Below are positions 18,909 to 28,845 of a stretch of DNA of 64,000 nt, piece by piece. Source of the stretch: CAWEYO01 sp963813315 (lineage in GTDB: Bacteria > Pseudomonadota > Alphaproteobacteria > Rhizobiales > Rhizobiaceae); assembly GCA_963813315.1 (NCBI GenBank), contig CAWEYO010000013.1, forward strand, positions 248,001-312,000, read 5' to 3'. The translations under genes and the position numbers were made by a program. The notes under the pieces were generated by a model. That model made no database searches. It saw nothing but the letters and a program-made list of their open reading frames with translations, and was not told the DNA's origin. The number at the start of each line of letters is the position of its first letter. The first letter of the stretch is position 1.

Positions 18909-20032
18909 GGCCGCGCCCTTTCCTTGAATTCCGCTATCGCCTGACCCGACGCAATAGCCTCTGTCAGATCGGCGAGCAACCGCGCGGCGTGGGGTTTTCC
19001 GGCCGACTTGGCTCTTGCCGCCATCGCGGCAAGCCGTTCAGGTTCGTTCAGAAAGCCGCCGATCAGCTCGGCCAGGCGCTGGGGCGAAAGAGTTGACTGG
19101 GGATGCACTTCCGCGCCGCCGGCGGCGGCGAGCGTCGCGGCATTGGCGGCCTGGTCATGATCCAGCGCATGCGGATAGGGCACCAGCAGCGAGGGTCGCC
19201 CGATCACCGCGATTTCAGAGACGGTGGAAGCGCCCGAACGCGAGATGACCAGATGCGCTGCCGCTATGCGTTCGGCCATGTCGTCGAAAAAGGGAGAGAC
19301 TTCCGCGTCCACGCCCATCGCCTCGTAGGCGGCACGCACGCGAATCTCGTCGTCATCGCGCGCCTGCTGGGTGATTCGGACCCTTAGACGGTCGGCTTCG
19401 GGAAGTGCCGCGATGGCCGGCGGGACAGCGTCCGAGAAGAACTGCGCCCCCTGGCTTCCCCCAAACACAAGCAGCCGGAAGGGCTCATCGGCGGCCGGCG
19501 CCGCGAATACGGAACTGGCCGCTTCGATCACCGCCGGGCGCACCGGATTTCCGGTTATCACGGTCTTGGCGCCGACGCCGTTCGCCCGCTCCTCCAGAAA
19601 TCCGCCCGCAATGGCATCGACGCGGCTGGACAGCGCCTTGTTTGCACGACCCATGACGGCATTCTGCTCGTGGATCAATGAAGGGACCCCGCGGCGTGTC
19701 GCTGCGTAGATCGGCGGCAGTGTCGGATAGCCGCCAAAGCCCACGACCGCCGCCGGTCTGACCTTGGCGATCACTGCGGAGGCTTGCCGGACGCCGCGCC
19801 AGATCTTCCAGAAGGCGCGCAGCACGGCGAAGGGATTGCGCGATCCGATCGTGGCGGCTGAAATCGGGTGGATTACGGAACCCGGAAAGTTGACCGCAAA
19901 GCGCTCGGCCCGCGTGTCTGTGGCAAGCTGCACGCTCCATCCGCGCGAAATGAGTTCATGCGCCAGCGCTTCGGCTGGAAACAGATGCCCGCCCGTGCCC
20001 CCGGCGGCAAGCAGAATGATCCGATCCGTCAT
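18905..20032 (-). CDS. murG: UDP-GlcNAc:lipid I transferase MurG
   Basis: Encodes 375 residues of the GT-B glycosyltransferase that converts lipid I to lipid II on the cytoplasmic face of the inner membrane. The glycine-rich N-terminal loop GGTGGHLFPAEALA and the donor-site patterns LVFGGSQGAQFF and SRSGASTVSEIA are clear. It overlaps murC and starts one base after ftsW ends. Confidence 0.97.
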   Translation of the reverse strand: MTDRIILLAAGGTGGHLFPAEALAHELISRGWSVQLATDTRAERFAVNFPGSVIHPISAATIGSRNPFAVLRAFWKIWRGVRQASAVIAKVRPAAVVGFGGYPTLPPIYAATRRGVPSLIHEQNAVMGRANKALSSRVDAIAGGFLEERANGVGAKTVITGNPVRPAVIEAASSVFAAPAADEPFRLLVFGGSQGAQFFSDAVPPAIAALPEADRLRVRITQQARDDDEIRVRAAYEAMGVDAEVSPFFDDMAERIAAAHLVISRSGASTVSEIAVIGRPSLLVPYPHALDHDQAANAATLAAAGGAEVHPQSTLSPQRLAELIGGFLNEPERLAAMAARAKSAGKPHAARLLADLTEAIASGQAIAEFKERARP

Positions 20033-20033
20033 C

Positions 20034-21188
20034 TTATTCCGCCGCTATGGCTCGCTGGGCATAGGTCAGCAGACCCGGCTGTTTGCGTTTTTCCGGCCGT
20101 TTGCGCGTCAGGGCAAGCACTATGCCCATGGAGATCGCGATCGCGATAAGCGATGAGCCGCCATAAGAAATGAACGGCAACGTCATTCCCTTGGCAGGCA
20201 TCAACTGCAGGTTCACACCCATGTTGATGATCGATTGGAAGCCGAACATGATCACGAGCCCCGCAACTCCATATCGCGTGAACTCATCCTGCTGTCTAAG
20301 CGCGATGCTCAGCCCGCGCAGCACGATGAAGGCGAACAGGAACATGATGACAAAGCAAAGCACGATGCCGAACTCCTCTCCGGCGACGGAGAAGACGAAG
20401 TCGGCATGGGCATCGGGAATGATGCGCTTGATCGTGCCTTCACCCGGCCCGACGCCGAACCAGCCGCCCTGGATGACGGCCTCTCGCCCCATGTCTACCT
20501 GGAACGTATCGCCCTCGCCGGTCAGAAATCGGTCGATGCGGCCCGCGACATGCGGAAAGATCGTGTAGGCGGCGAACGCTCCGCCGGCGCCCGCCGCGCC
20601 GAGCACAATAATCCACAGCCACGGCATACCCGCCATGAAAAACATCGTGCCCCACGTGCCTAGCACAAGCATCGTTTGCCCGAGGTCCGGCTGCGCCACA
20701 AGCAGCGCCACGACCAGCGCCAGCAAGATCATGGCCAGGAAATTGCCCGGAATTTCCGGTTGGCGCGCATGTTCGGCAAAGAGCCAGGCGCAGATGATGA
20801 CGAAGGCCGGCTTCAGGAACTCGGACGGCTGGATCGAAAGGCCGGCGATGGACAGCCAGCGCCGCGCGCCTTTCACCTCGACGCCAATGTTGAGGGCCGC
20901 AACCATCAAAACGAGCGAAATGCAGAGCATTATCAACGCCATGCGCCGGATTTGCCGCGCCTCGAGAAACGAAACGGAGAGCATCGCAAAAAGGGCGGGA
21001 ACGGTGAAGACGATCTGTCTCGTAGCAAAATGAAAGCTGTCGAGGCCGATTCGTTCGGCCACGGCCGGGCTGGCTGCAAAGGAGAGCACGATGCCCAGGC
21101 CCATCAGTGAGAGAAAGGCCGCCAGGAACCAGCGGTCCACCGTCCACCACCAATTGGCGATGGGACTCTTGTCAACCCTGCTCAACAT
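20034..21188 (-). CDS. ftsW: Cell division SEDS protein FtsW
   Basis: Encodes 384 residues of a ten-span SEDS glycosyltransferase that polymerises lipid II at the septum with FtsI. The family patterns include LSIAGLSIQPSEF, AQPDLGQTMLV and FISYGGSSLIA near the C-terminus. The start overlaps the end of murD by 17 bases. Confidence 0.96.
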   Translation of the reverse strand: MLSRVDKSPIANWWWTVDRWFLAAFLSLMGLGIVLSFAASPAVAERIGLDSFHFATRQIVFTVPALFAMLSVSFLEARQIRRMALIMLCISLVLMVAALNIGVEVKGARRWLSIAGLSIQPSEFLKPAFVIICAWLFAEHARQPEIPGNFLAMILLALVVALLVAQPDLGQTMLVLGTWGTMFFMAGMPWLWIIVLGAAGAGGAFAAYTIFPHVAGRIDRFLTGEGDTFQVDMGREAVIQGGWFGVGPGEGTIKRIIPDAHADFVFSVAGEEFGIVLCFVIMFLFAFIVLRGLSIALRQQDEFTRYGVAGLVIMFGFQSIINMGVNLQLMPAKGMTLPFISYGGSSLIAIAISMGIVLALTRKRPEKRKQPGLLTYAQRAIAAE

Positions 21189-22587
21189 CAGCGCCCCCTC
21201 CGATCCCCTTAAACCCCGCCACCGCGTTCACGGCGACCCGGAAGGCTTCACCGCGCACCTCGAAATTCTTGAACTGGTCGAAACTGGCGCAGGCGGGCGA
21301 AAGCAGCACCACCGCCTCCTCCGCATCGTCGCGCGCGGCATCCGCTGCCGCATGTTCGACAGCCGCTTCCAGCGTGCCTGAAATCTCGTACGGCACCGCC
21401 TCGCCAAGGGTTGCCGAAAAGGCGGGCGCCGCTTCGCCGATCAGATAGGCCTTGGCCACGCGCGTGAAGAAGCTGCGCAAGGGCTCGATGCCGCCTTCCT
21501 TGGGCAAACCTCCGGCGATCCAGTAGATGCGGTTGAAGCTCGACAGCGCCGGCGCCGCCGCATCCGCGTTAGTCGCCTTTAAATCGTTGACGAAAAGTAC
21601 ATGATCCTTGCGTCCGACCTGCTCCATGCGGTGCGCCAAGCCGGGGAAGCTGTCCAGCCCCGACTGAATCTCGCGCAGGCTTAAGCCAACTTTTATGCAA
21701 GCGGCGACCGCCGCCAGCGAATTCTGCGTATTGTGCTGGCCGCGCAGCGATCCAATGTCCTCGAGCGTTACAATCCGGCTGAATCGTCCGTGGTCGGCCT
21801 GCATCAGATTGGCGCCGTCCGCGAAAAGCCCATCGGTCAGCGGCAGGCGCTTCGAGATGCGGATCACGTCCTTGCCAGCGCGCTGCAGCCGGTCGGCGAT
21901 CTGCGTACAGAACACATCATCGACACCGATGATGGCCGTGTCGCTGCCGCCCACAAGCCGTTCCTTGATCAACGCGTAGTGCTGCATGGTACCGTGGCGG
22001 TCGAGATGGTCCGGGGTCAGATTGAGCAAAACGCCGGCAGTGGGATTGACCGAGGGCGCAAGGTCGATCTGGTATGACGAGCATTCCACAACGAAATGCC
22101 GCCCGGGCTCAGGGGGATCGAGCGTCATCACCGCTCGGCCGATGTTTCCACCCATCTGGGTATCGCGGCCGGCCGAGGAAAGGATATGCGCCGCAAGCGC
22201 GGTCGTCGTCGACTTGCCGTTGGTGCCGGTTATCGCGATGAAGGGCGCATCAGGCGCCCGCGCCGCACGTTCTCGCGAAAAAAGCTCGATGTCGCCGATG
22301 ATCTCGACGCCGGCGCCGCGCGCGAGTTCGACTGTCCAGTGGGGTTTTGGATGGGTCAGCGGCACGCCTGGCGAGAGCACCAGCGATGAGATGCCTGTCC
22401 AATCGGCGGCTCTGAGATCGCCGACCGGAACGCCGCCTTCGGCTGCCTTGCTCACGCTTTCGGGATTGTCGTCCCAGGCGAGCACGTCCGCCCCGCCTTC
22501 CCTTAACGCATCCGCGGTCGCACGACCCGAGCCGCCGAGCCCGAAGAGCGCGACCTTTTTTCCTGCGAATGCCTGCGCGGGGATCAT
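21172..22587 (-). CDS. murD: UDP-MurNAc-L-alanine-D-glutamate ligase MurD
   Basis: Encodes 471 residues of the Mur ligase adding D-glutamate. It has an N-terminal VALFGLGGSGRAT nucleotide fold, the ATP loop ITGTNGKSTTTAL, NLTPDHLDRHG, and the C-terminal ligase domain with LSPACASFDQF. It follows mraY by nine bases. Confidence 0.96.
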   Translation of the reverse strand: MIPAQAFAGKKVALFGLGGSGRATADALREGGADVLAWDDNPESVSKAAEGGVPVGDLRAADWTGISSLVLSPGVPLTHPKPHWTVELARGAGVEIIGDIELFSRERAARAPDAPFIAITGTNGKSTTTALAAHILSSAGRDTQMGGNIGRAVMTLDPPEPGRHFVVECSSYQIDLAPSVNPTAGVLLNLTPDHLDRHGTMQHYALIKERLVGGSDTAIIGVDDVFCTQIADRLQRAGKDVIRISKRLPLTDGLFADGANLMQADHGRFSRIVTLEDIGSLRGQHNTQNSLAAVAACIKVGLSLREIQSGLDSFPGLAHRMEQVGRKDHVLFVNDLKATNADAAAPALSSFNRIYWIAGGLPKEGGIEPLRSFFTRVAKAYLIGEAAPAFSATLGEAVPYEISGTLEAAVEHAAADAARDDAEEAVVLLSPACASFDQFKNFEVRGEAFRVAVNAVAGFKGIGGGADVEQG

Positions 22588-22596
22588 CGCGTCTCC

Positions 22597-23679
22597 TTAA
22601 CGCAACTTCAGGCTGGAAAGACCGATCAGGGCCAGGATCACTGCAATGATCCAGAAACGGATCACGACCTGGCTCTCGGTCCAGCCGAGTTTCTCGAAAT
22701 GATGATGGATCGGCGCCATCAGAAAAACGCGCCGGCCTGTTATCTTGAAAACGGAGACCTGAATGATAACCGAGAGCGCTTCGACGACGAACAGACCGCC
22801 TATGATCGCCATGACGATTTCGTGTTTGGTGGCGACGGCAACGGTGCCGGTGAGCCCCCCGAGTGCGAGCGAGCCGGTGTCGCCCATGAAAATCGCGGCG
22901 GGCGGTGCGTTGAACCAGAGGAATCCGAGACCGGCACCGATCACCGCGCCCAACACGACTGCAAGCTCCCCTGTACCCGGCACGAAATGGATCTGCAGAT
23001 ATTCCGCAAAGACCGCGTTGCCGGAGAGATAGGCGATCACCCCGAAGGAAGCCGCGGCGACCATGATCGGTACGATGGCGAGCCCATCGAGCCCGTCGGT
23101 CAGGTTCACCGCGTTGCCTGCTCCAACGATCACGAAAGCCGCAAAGGGAATGAAGAACCAGCCGAGATTGACGATGAGATCCTTGATAAAAGGAAAGGTG
23201 AGAGAGGAAGAGAACGGCGCCTGACCGTTGCGCATGATCACCCATGCCGCGATGCTCGCGACCAGGAACTCGACCGCAAGCCTCGCCTTGCCCGAAACAC
23301 CGAGATGGGTTTGTTTCGTCACCTTCAGATAGTCGTCATAAAAACCGATCGTGCCGAAGCTCAGCGTCACAAGCAGTATCACCCATACATAGACGCTCGA
23401 AAGGTTTGCCCACAGCAGCGTCGCGCCGGTGATGCCGCAAAGCATCATCAGGCCACCCATCGTCGGCGTTCCCGCCTTCTTGAAATGAGTTTGCGGCCCG
23501 TCCGCGCGAATGGGCTGTCCCTTTCCCTGCCGTATTCTGAGCGAGTCGATGATCATCGGCCCGAACATGAAGACGATGAGCGCCGAAGTAATCAAGGCTC
23601 CGCCGGTACGGAAAGTAATGTAGCGAAAGACGTTGAACACCGAAATCTTGTCGGAGAATTCAACGAGCAGGGTCAGCAT
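22597..23679 (-). CDS. mraY: Phospho-MurNAc-pentapeptide translocase MraY
   Basis: Encodes 360 residues, a ten-span membrane enzyme that forms lipid I from UDP-MurNAc-pentapeptide and undecaprenyl phosphate. Catalytic-face patterns are present: GTPTMGG, FYDDYLK with the acidic pair, NLTDGLDGLA, and HHHFEKLG. Length and ends match the family. Confidence 0.97.
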   Translation of the reverse strand: MLTLLVEFSDKISVFNVFRYITFRTGGALITSALIVFMFGPMIIDSLRIRQGKGQPIRADGPQTHFKKAGTPTMGGLMMLCGITGATLLWANLSSVYVWVILLVTLSFGTIGFYDDYLKVTKQTHLGVSGKARLAVEFLVASIAAWVIMRNGQAPFSSSLTFPFIKDLIVNLGWFFIPFAAFVIVGAGNAVNLTDGLDGLAIVPIMVAAASFGVIAYLSGNAVFAEYLQIHFVPGTGELAVVLGAVIGAGLGFLWFNAPPAAIFMGDTGSLALGGLTGTVAVATKHEIVMAIIGGLFVVEALSVIIQVSVFKITGRRVFLMAPIHHHFEKLGWTESQVVIRFWIIAVILALIGLSSLKLR

Positions 23680-23705
23680 GCGTCTTGGTCCCCTCGCCCG
23701 CCTGC

Positions 23706-25139
23706 TCAGGCGCGCTTCGTTCTTGCGGCTTGCGCCGGGAAGTGGTTGATGAGCGCATCGACCAGCCGGGAAAAACCCAATCGGTTCGACGATTTGATCA
23801 TGATGGCGTCGCCGGGTCCGATCTCTCTTGTCAGCAGTCCGGCCAGTTCATCGGTGCTTGCGCGGTACTCGACCGGAAAGCCCGGCGGCAGCGCGGCCGC
23901 AAGGGCTGCCATCTCCGGCCCGGCGAGGAAAAGCGTATCAACGCCCTCGGACAGGACTGCCTCGGCCAGGCCGGCATGGAACTGGCGCGACTGTTCGCCG
24001 AGTTCCAGCATGTCGCCCAGCACGGCGATCCGCCGGCCATCGCCGGTGACCGGTGTCGCGCCAAGCAATGCGAGCGCTGCCTTCATCGATGTCGGATTGG
24101 CGTTGTAGCTTTCGTCGATCAGCGCAATCACGCCTTCGGGATGCGGCAGAAGGTATCGCTTGCCGCGCCCGCGCTCGGCCGAAAGGTTGGCGAGCGCCGG
24201 CGTCACTTTCTCGAGATCGGCGCCCGCAAGGTAGGCGGCTCCCAGCACGGCCAGCATGTTTTGGACGATGTGACGGCCAGGCGCGCCGATCTTTGCCCGC
24301 ACTTCCGTCCCGCCGATCTTGGCCACGATCGCGGAGCTGTCGCCATGGAGGTTGCAGCCTGCGAGCTTGAAGTGCGCGCGCGGATTTTCGCCGAAACCGA
24401 CCACATGCTCGACGCCCGCCTCGCGCGCCAGCTTGCCGAGCAGCTTCGAATGCGGGTCGTCACGGTTGAGTATGGCATAGCCTCCGGGCTCGATGCCCTC
24501 GAAAATCTCGGCTTTCGCGCGTGCGATCTCATCAAGATTGCGGAACTGGCCGAGATGAGCTTCGGCAATCACCGTAATGATGGCGATATGCGGCCGCACG
24601 AGCTTCGCGAGCGGGCGAATTTCGCCGGGATTGCTCATTCCGATCTCGAAAACAGCGTAGTCGCAATCCTGTGGCATGCGCGCCAGGGTCAGTGGCACGC
24701 CCCAGTGATTGTTGAAAGATTTGTCGGCGGCATGGACGCTGCCCACGGTGGACAAGGCGTGGCGCAAAGCTTCCTTGGTGCTGGTCTTGCCGGCCGAGCC
24801 GGTCACCGCGATGATCCTGGCCCTGGTCCGCGCGCGCGCCGCAGCCCCTGCCTTCTCCAGCGCTTCCAGCACGTCGGGCACGACGATCATCGGTGCACTG
24901 AGCCGCCCCAGCGCCGGCAATTTGCCCTCCGAGACCACCAGCATCCCGGCCTCGGCCTTGAGCGCAGCGGTGGCGAAATCATGGCCGTCGAACGTGTCGC
25001 CCTTGATTGCGAAGAACGCCTCGCGCGGCCGCAGCGTACGGCTGTCGATCGATATGCCGGAGACGCCGTCGGGCATCTGGCCGAACGGCCGTCCGTCGGT
25101 CGCGGCGATGAGATCTTCCGACGTCCACAGTATGCTCAT
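23706..25139 (-). CDS. murF: UDP-MurNAc-tripeptide:D-Ala-D-Ala ligase MurF
   Basis: Encodes 477 residues of the Mur ligase that adds the D-Ala-D-Ala made by Ddl. ATP loop VTGSAGKTSTKEAL, NNHWGVPLTLAR and DESYNANPTSMKAAL are all family-typical. A 66 bp gap to murE contains an ACAGCGCC / GGCGCTGT inverted repeat (25154 and 25186). Confidence 0.96.
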   Translation of the reverse strand: MSILWTSEDLIAATDGRPFGQMPDGVSGISIDSRTLRPREAFFAIKGDTFDGHDFATAALKAEAGMLVVSEGKLPALGRLSAPMIVVPDVLEALEKAGAAARARTRARIIAVTGSAGKTSTKEALRHALSTVGSVHAADKSFNNHWGVPLTLARMPQDCDYAVFEIGMSNPGEIRPLAKLVRPHIAIITVIAEAHLGQFRNLDEIARAKAEIFEGIEPGGYAILNRDDPHSKLLGKLAREAGVEHVVGFGENPRAHFKLAGCNLHGDSSAIVAKIGGTEVRAKIGAPGRHIVQNMLAVLGAAYLAGADLEKVTPALANLSAERGRGKRYLLPHPEGVIALIDESYNANPTSMKAALALLGATPVTGDGRRIAVLGDMLELGEQSRQFHAGLAEAVLSEGVDTLFLAGPEMAALAAALPPGFPVEYRASTDELAGLLTREIGPGDAIMIKSSNRLGFSRLVDALINHFPAQAARTKRA

Positions 25140-25205
25140 GCCGCAAGCTCCCTACAGCGCCGTGCATCCTTTGGGAGGCGTAAAGGGCGCTGTGTCTCTT
25201 TGAGT

Positions 25206-26693
25206 CTACGCATTGTGCCTACCGAAAATCGGTTCCGATTTTCGGGCCGACGCGGTAAGTGCATTGCGCACTTCCTCGTGATCCGAAAACGGAAAGGTCT
25301 CGGTTCCGATCGTCTGGCCTTCCTCGTGGCCTTTGCCGGCCACGATCAGCGTATCGCCCGGCTGCAGGATGGATACCGCATGATGGATCGCCATGCGACG
25401 GTCGGCGATCTCGACGGCTCCGGGCGCGGCCGACAGGATCGACGCACGTATCTCAGCTGGCACTTCAGACCGCGGATTGTCGTCCGTGACAATGGCAATG
25501 TCTGCCAGCCGCGTGGCGATCTCGCCCATGATGGGCCGCTTGCCACGATCGCGGTCGCCACCGCAACCGAACACGATGACTACGCGGCCGGTGGTGAAGG
25601 GCCGCACCGAGGCGAGCACGTTTTCCAGCGCATCCGGCTTATGTGCGTAGTCCACATAGACCGGCGCCCCGTTGCTGGCGGTGCCGACGAGATCAAGCCT
25701 GCCCGGCGCGCCTTTCAGCCTCTCCAGCGCCTTCAACGCGACAGTGGCCGGCGTGCCGGTCGAAATCGCCAGCCCGGCGGCCACAAGGGCATTGAATATC
25801 TGGAAATCGCCGGCCAGCGGCAGATCCACCTCGTGGATATCGCCGTCGGCCACGATTTCCGCGCGCTGGCGGAACCGCTCGTGTTCCACCCGTTTCAATT
25901 GCAGGAACGAGCCATGCCGGCCCACGGTGAGGACGTTCAGCCCGGCCGCTTCTGCCGCTTTCCGCGTCGGATCCGACCATGGATCGTCGGCGAAGATGAT
26001 CGCAGGCGCGCCGGTCGCAAGCAGCGTGTCGAACAACCGGAGCTTGGAGCGGTGATAGTGCTCGACGGTCGGATGGTAATCCATGTGGTCGCGGCCGAGA
26101 TTGGTGAACGCGCCGGCCGACAGGCTCACGCCATCAAGACGGCGCTGATCCAGGCCATGGCTGGAAGCTTCCATCGCGGCGTGTGTCACTCCTGAATTCG
26201 CCAGATCGGCCAGCAGGCGGTGCAGGGCGACCGGGTCGGGCGTCGTCAGCGATCCATATTCGTTGCGGCCGGGAGAGACTACTCCCGTCGTGCCGATGCT
26301 GGCGGCGGCCAGGCCCGCCAACTCCCATATCTGGCGTGCAAACGAAACGACCGACGTCTTCCCGCTCGTTCCCGTCACGGCGACCATCGTGCGTGGTTGG
26401 CTGCCGAAAAAGCGCGCCGCGGACAATGCCAGCGCCCGGCGCGGATCATCGACCTCGATCAGCGGAATGTTCAACCCGTTGCGAACGGCACCTGTGACTG
26501 CCACTACCGCCGCAGCCCCGCGCGCCGCCGCGTCCGCGGCGTAGGCCGCGCCATCCGCCTTGCTGCCGGGCACCGCAAAGAAAAGCGAGCCCGCGCCGCT
26601 TTCACGGGAATCCGAAGAAACGCCGGCAATGTCGATACCGCCGAGCTGCGCCCCATCGACAGGCAGGATCCCGGAAAAATCACTCAGTCTCAT
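25206..26693 (-). CDS. murE: UDP-MurNAc-dipeptide:meso-DAP ligase MurE
   Basis: Encodes 495 residues. The ATP loop is GTSGKTSVVSFA, and the DNPRSE motif marks the enzyme as the meso-diaminopimelate-adding type rather than the lysine type. The last codons coincide with a perfect 24 bp palindrome (25222-25245), so the final residues RKSEPIFGRHNA look repeat-derived. Catalytic parts are complete. Confidence 0.96.
   Translation of the reverse strand: MRLSDFSGILPVDGAQLGGIDIAGVSSDSRESGAGSLFFAVPGSKADGAAYAADAAARGAAAVVAVTGAVRNGLNIPLIEVDDPRRALALSAARFFGSQPRTMVAVTGTSGKTSVVSFARQIWELAGLAAASIGTTGVVSPGRNEYGSLTTPDPVALHRLLADLANSGVTHAAMEASSHGLDQRRLDGVSLSAGAFTNLGRDHMDYHPTVEHYHRSKLRLFDTLLATGAPAIIFADDPWSDPTRKAAEAAGLNVLTVGRHGSFLQLKRVEHERFRQRAEIVADGDIHEVDLPLAGDFQIFNALVAAGLAISTGTPATVALKALERLKGAPGRLDLVGTASNGAPVYVDYAHKPDALENVLASVRPFTTGRVVIVFGCGGDRDRGKRPIMGEIATRLADIAIVTDDNPRSEVPAEIRASILSAAPGAVEIADRRMAIHHAVSILQPGDTLIVAGKGHEEGQTIGTETFPFSDHEEVRNALTASARKSEPIFGRHNA
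25222..25245. repeat. 24 bp palindrome in the murE 3' end
   Basis: Perfect arms CCGAAAATCGG and CCGATTTTCGG are separated by two bases. The sequence resembles the core of family-B repeats (CCGAAA..CGGTTCC..TTTCGGG). It lies inside the murE reading frame and supplies its C-terminal codons. Confidence 0.8.
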
Positions 26694-26753
26694 CGATTTC
26701 CAGTCGTTCAGATCGCCCGGCGTCCCTCGAATGTCCCCGGCACGCCATGAGAA

Positions 26754-28472
26754 TCATTGGTAGGAAACAAGCGTTGCCTCATTTTCATGACTGAATTCGG
26801 GCTTCACGCCAAGAAATGAAGCGGATCGGCGGATCACATTCGCGACCGTCGGCGCTGCATTCATGGCGGACGTAGCGGCCATGCCCGGCTTTTCGGGCTT
26901 CGGCTCGTCGATGACGACCAGCACAATATATTGCGGGTCGTCCATCGGGAACGAGGCCAGGAAGGCATTGAAGCGCTTGTCGCCCGCATAGCGTCCATTG
27001 ATCACCTTTTCAGCCGTGCCGGTCTTGCCGCCGACCCGGTAGCCGGGCACTTCCGCCTTCTTGCCGGAACCCTTTTCGGCGTTAAGGCGATAGAGATAGC
27101 GCATGTCCTCGCTGGTCTTCTCCTTGACCACTTGCTCGGCGACGGCGTCCGCCTCGGCCTTCGTGCGCGGCAGGAATGTCGGCTGAATGAGCTTGCCGCC
27201 GTTCATCAGCGCCGCGGCGCCAACGGCTGTCTGAAGGGGTGTGGTCGACATGCCGTGACCGAAGGCGATCGTGATGGAGTGGACCTTTTTCCACACTTTC
27301 GGCTCGGTGGGTCGCGCCACTTCCGGCAATTCGGTCCGCATGCGGTCGAGCAGGCCGATGCGCTTCAGGAATGCACGGTGCCCTTCGATGCCCACCACGT
27401 CGGCCTCTCGCGCCGAGCCGATGTTCGACGAATAGATGAAGACTTCCGGGACCGACAGAATGCGGCCCTTGGCGTGAAAATCGCGGATCGTCTGGTGACC
27501 GATGGTGATCGGCCGCCGGGCGTCGAACTGGCTTTCAAGTGTGACCTTGCCGGAATCGAGCGCCATCGCCGTAGTGAAGCTCTTGATGGTGGACCCCATC
27601 TCGAAAGTGCCTGCCGACATTCGGTTCAGCCGGTCCTTGTCGTGGGCGTTGTAAGGATTGTTGGGATCGTAGTCGGGCAGCGACGCCATGGCGACAACTT
27701 CGCCTGTCTTGGCTCTCAGTACCACCGCGCCGGCGGCGATCGCGTGGTACTTCTCCATTGCGCGCGCCAGCTCGTCATGGAGGATGTGCTGCACGCGGAT
27801 GTCGAGTGAAAGCCGCACCGGCTTGAGGTCCGTCGCAATGGCAAGCCCCGATGCCTGCAGGTCTGCCAGCCCCTGTTCGTCAATGTATTTTTCGAGCCCG
27901 GCTATTCCCTGATTGTCCACGTTGACCAGGCCGAGAATGTGCGATGCCGTAGCCCCGCCCGGATAAAAGCGGCGCTTCTCTGTTCGGAACCCGATGCCCG
28001 GAATACCGAGCTGCATGATTTCGTTCTGCTGCTTCGGCGATAGCTGACGCTTGAGCCAAACGAAGCCGGCCCCACTTTTCAGCTTGTTGTACATCTGTTC
28101 GTAGTCGAGATCTGGCAGCACCGTCGAAATCTTCTCGATGGCCTCGTCGGCGTCCACGATGCGGCGTGGCTCGGCAAACAGGGACGCCGTCTTGATGTCC
28201 GTTGCCAGCACTTCCCCATTGCGGTCGATGATGTCGGGCCGCGAAGCCGTGACACGGCTGGCCGGCGCGCCCGACGCCTCCGGATCCTGCATGCCGAGAT
28301 AGACCAGCCGGCCGCTGATGACAGAGTAGATGCCGAAGAACACGGCCATAGTCATCAGGACTCGGTTCTTCGTTCGTCCCCCTATTGCCTTTCTTGCGCC
28401 GTCCACCACGATCGAGCCGGCCGCCCCTGGATCGGCTTTCTGCGATTTCTTCCCTCGCCATTTGCCGATCAT
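26754..28472 (-). CDS. ftsI: Septal transpeptidase FtsI (PBP3)
   Basis: Encodes 572 residues of a class B penicillin-binding protein. It has one N-terminal membrane span (VLMTMAVFFGIYSVISG), a dimerisation domain, then the transpeptidase with active-site Ser in GSTIKSF, the SSN motif in IYSSNIGS, and the KTGTAEK motif. It crosslinks septal peptidoglycan with FtsW. Its start overlaps the ftsL end. Confidence 0.96.
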   Translation of the reverse strand: MIGKWRGKKSQKADPGAAGSIVVDGARKAIGGRTKNRVLMTMAVFFGIYSVISGRLVYLGMQDPEASGAPASRVTASRPDIIDRNGEVLATDIKTASLFAEPRRIVDADEAIEKISTVLPDLDYEQMYNKLKSGAGFVWLKRQLSPKQQNEIMQLGIPGIGFRTEKRRFYPGGATASHILGLVNVDNQGIAGLEKYIDEQGLADLQASGLAIATDLKPVRLSLDIRVQHILHDELARAMEKYHAIAAGAVVLRAKTGEVVAMASLPDYDPNNPYNAHDKDRLNRMSAGTFEMGSTIKSFTTAMALDSGKVTLESQFDARRPITIGHQTIRDFHAKGRILSVPEVFIYSSNIGSAREADVVGIEGHRAFLKRIGLLDRMRTELPEVARPTEPKVWKKVHSITIAFGHGMSTTPLQTAVGAAALMNGGKLIQPTFLPRTKAEADAVAEQVVKEKTSEDMRYLYRLNAEKGSGKKAEVPGYRVGGKTGTAEKVINGRYAGDKRFNAFLASFPMDDPQYIVLVVIDEPKPEKPGMAATSAMNAAPTVANVIRRSASFLGVKPEFSHENEATLVSYQ

Positions 28473-28843
28473 TGCACCACGCCCCCCGTGATCGTCGGGT
28501 CCTGCCCGCTATCTGCCATGCCGCCCTGGCTCTCGCCCGAAGAATTCTCGATTTCGACAGGCCGCATCGGGAGCTCGTCGAGCCCTACAATCTGGTGCGC
28601 CTCGACCGGCTGCAATCCCAGATCCGCCTGATAGATTTCAGAGAGCCTCTGCAGGCGCGACGGTTGGGTCAGCACGCTCCAGTCAGCCTTGAGCAGGATG
28701 ATCGTGTCTTCCTCCAGCTTGATCTGCGTTTCGATGCGGCGCACCTCGTCGAGCCGGCTCTCCGCCTCGTGCTTGGTTTTGTAGGTAAATGCCGCAGCCG
28801 AGACCATGACGGCGATAAGAACGATGTCGCTGGTACGAAACAC
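28469..28843 (-). CDS. ftsL: Cell division protein FtsL
   Basis: Encodes 124 residues: one membrane span from residue 4, then a short coiled coil (KHEAESRLDEVRRIETQI), then a Pro-rich tail. FtsL works with FtsB and FtsQ to activate FtsWI. FtsL sequences diverge strongly, so position between rsmH and ftsI is the main support, with shape agreeing. Confidence 0.9.
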   Translation of the reverse strand: MFRTSDIVLIAVMVSAAAFTYKTKHEAESRLDEVRRIETQIKLEEDTIILLKADWSVLTQPSRLQRLSEIYQADLGLQPVEAHQIVGLDELPMRPVEIENSSGESQGGMADSGQDPTITGGVVQ

Positions 28844-28845
28844 TT

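Noticed and set aside
23685..26195. Very long open frame on the plus strand across murF and murE
   Set aside because: It is the antisense shadow of two clear Mur ligases; high GC keeps such frames open. The same applies to long minus-strand frames at 1737-3731, 36413-38083, 39092-40114 and 50400-52637.
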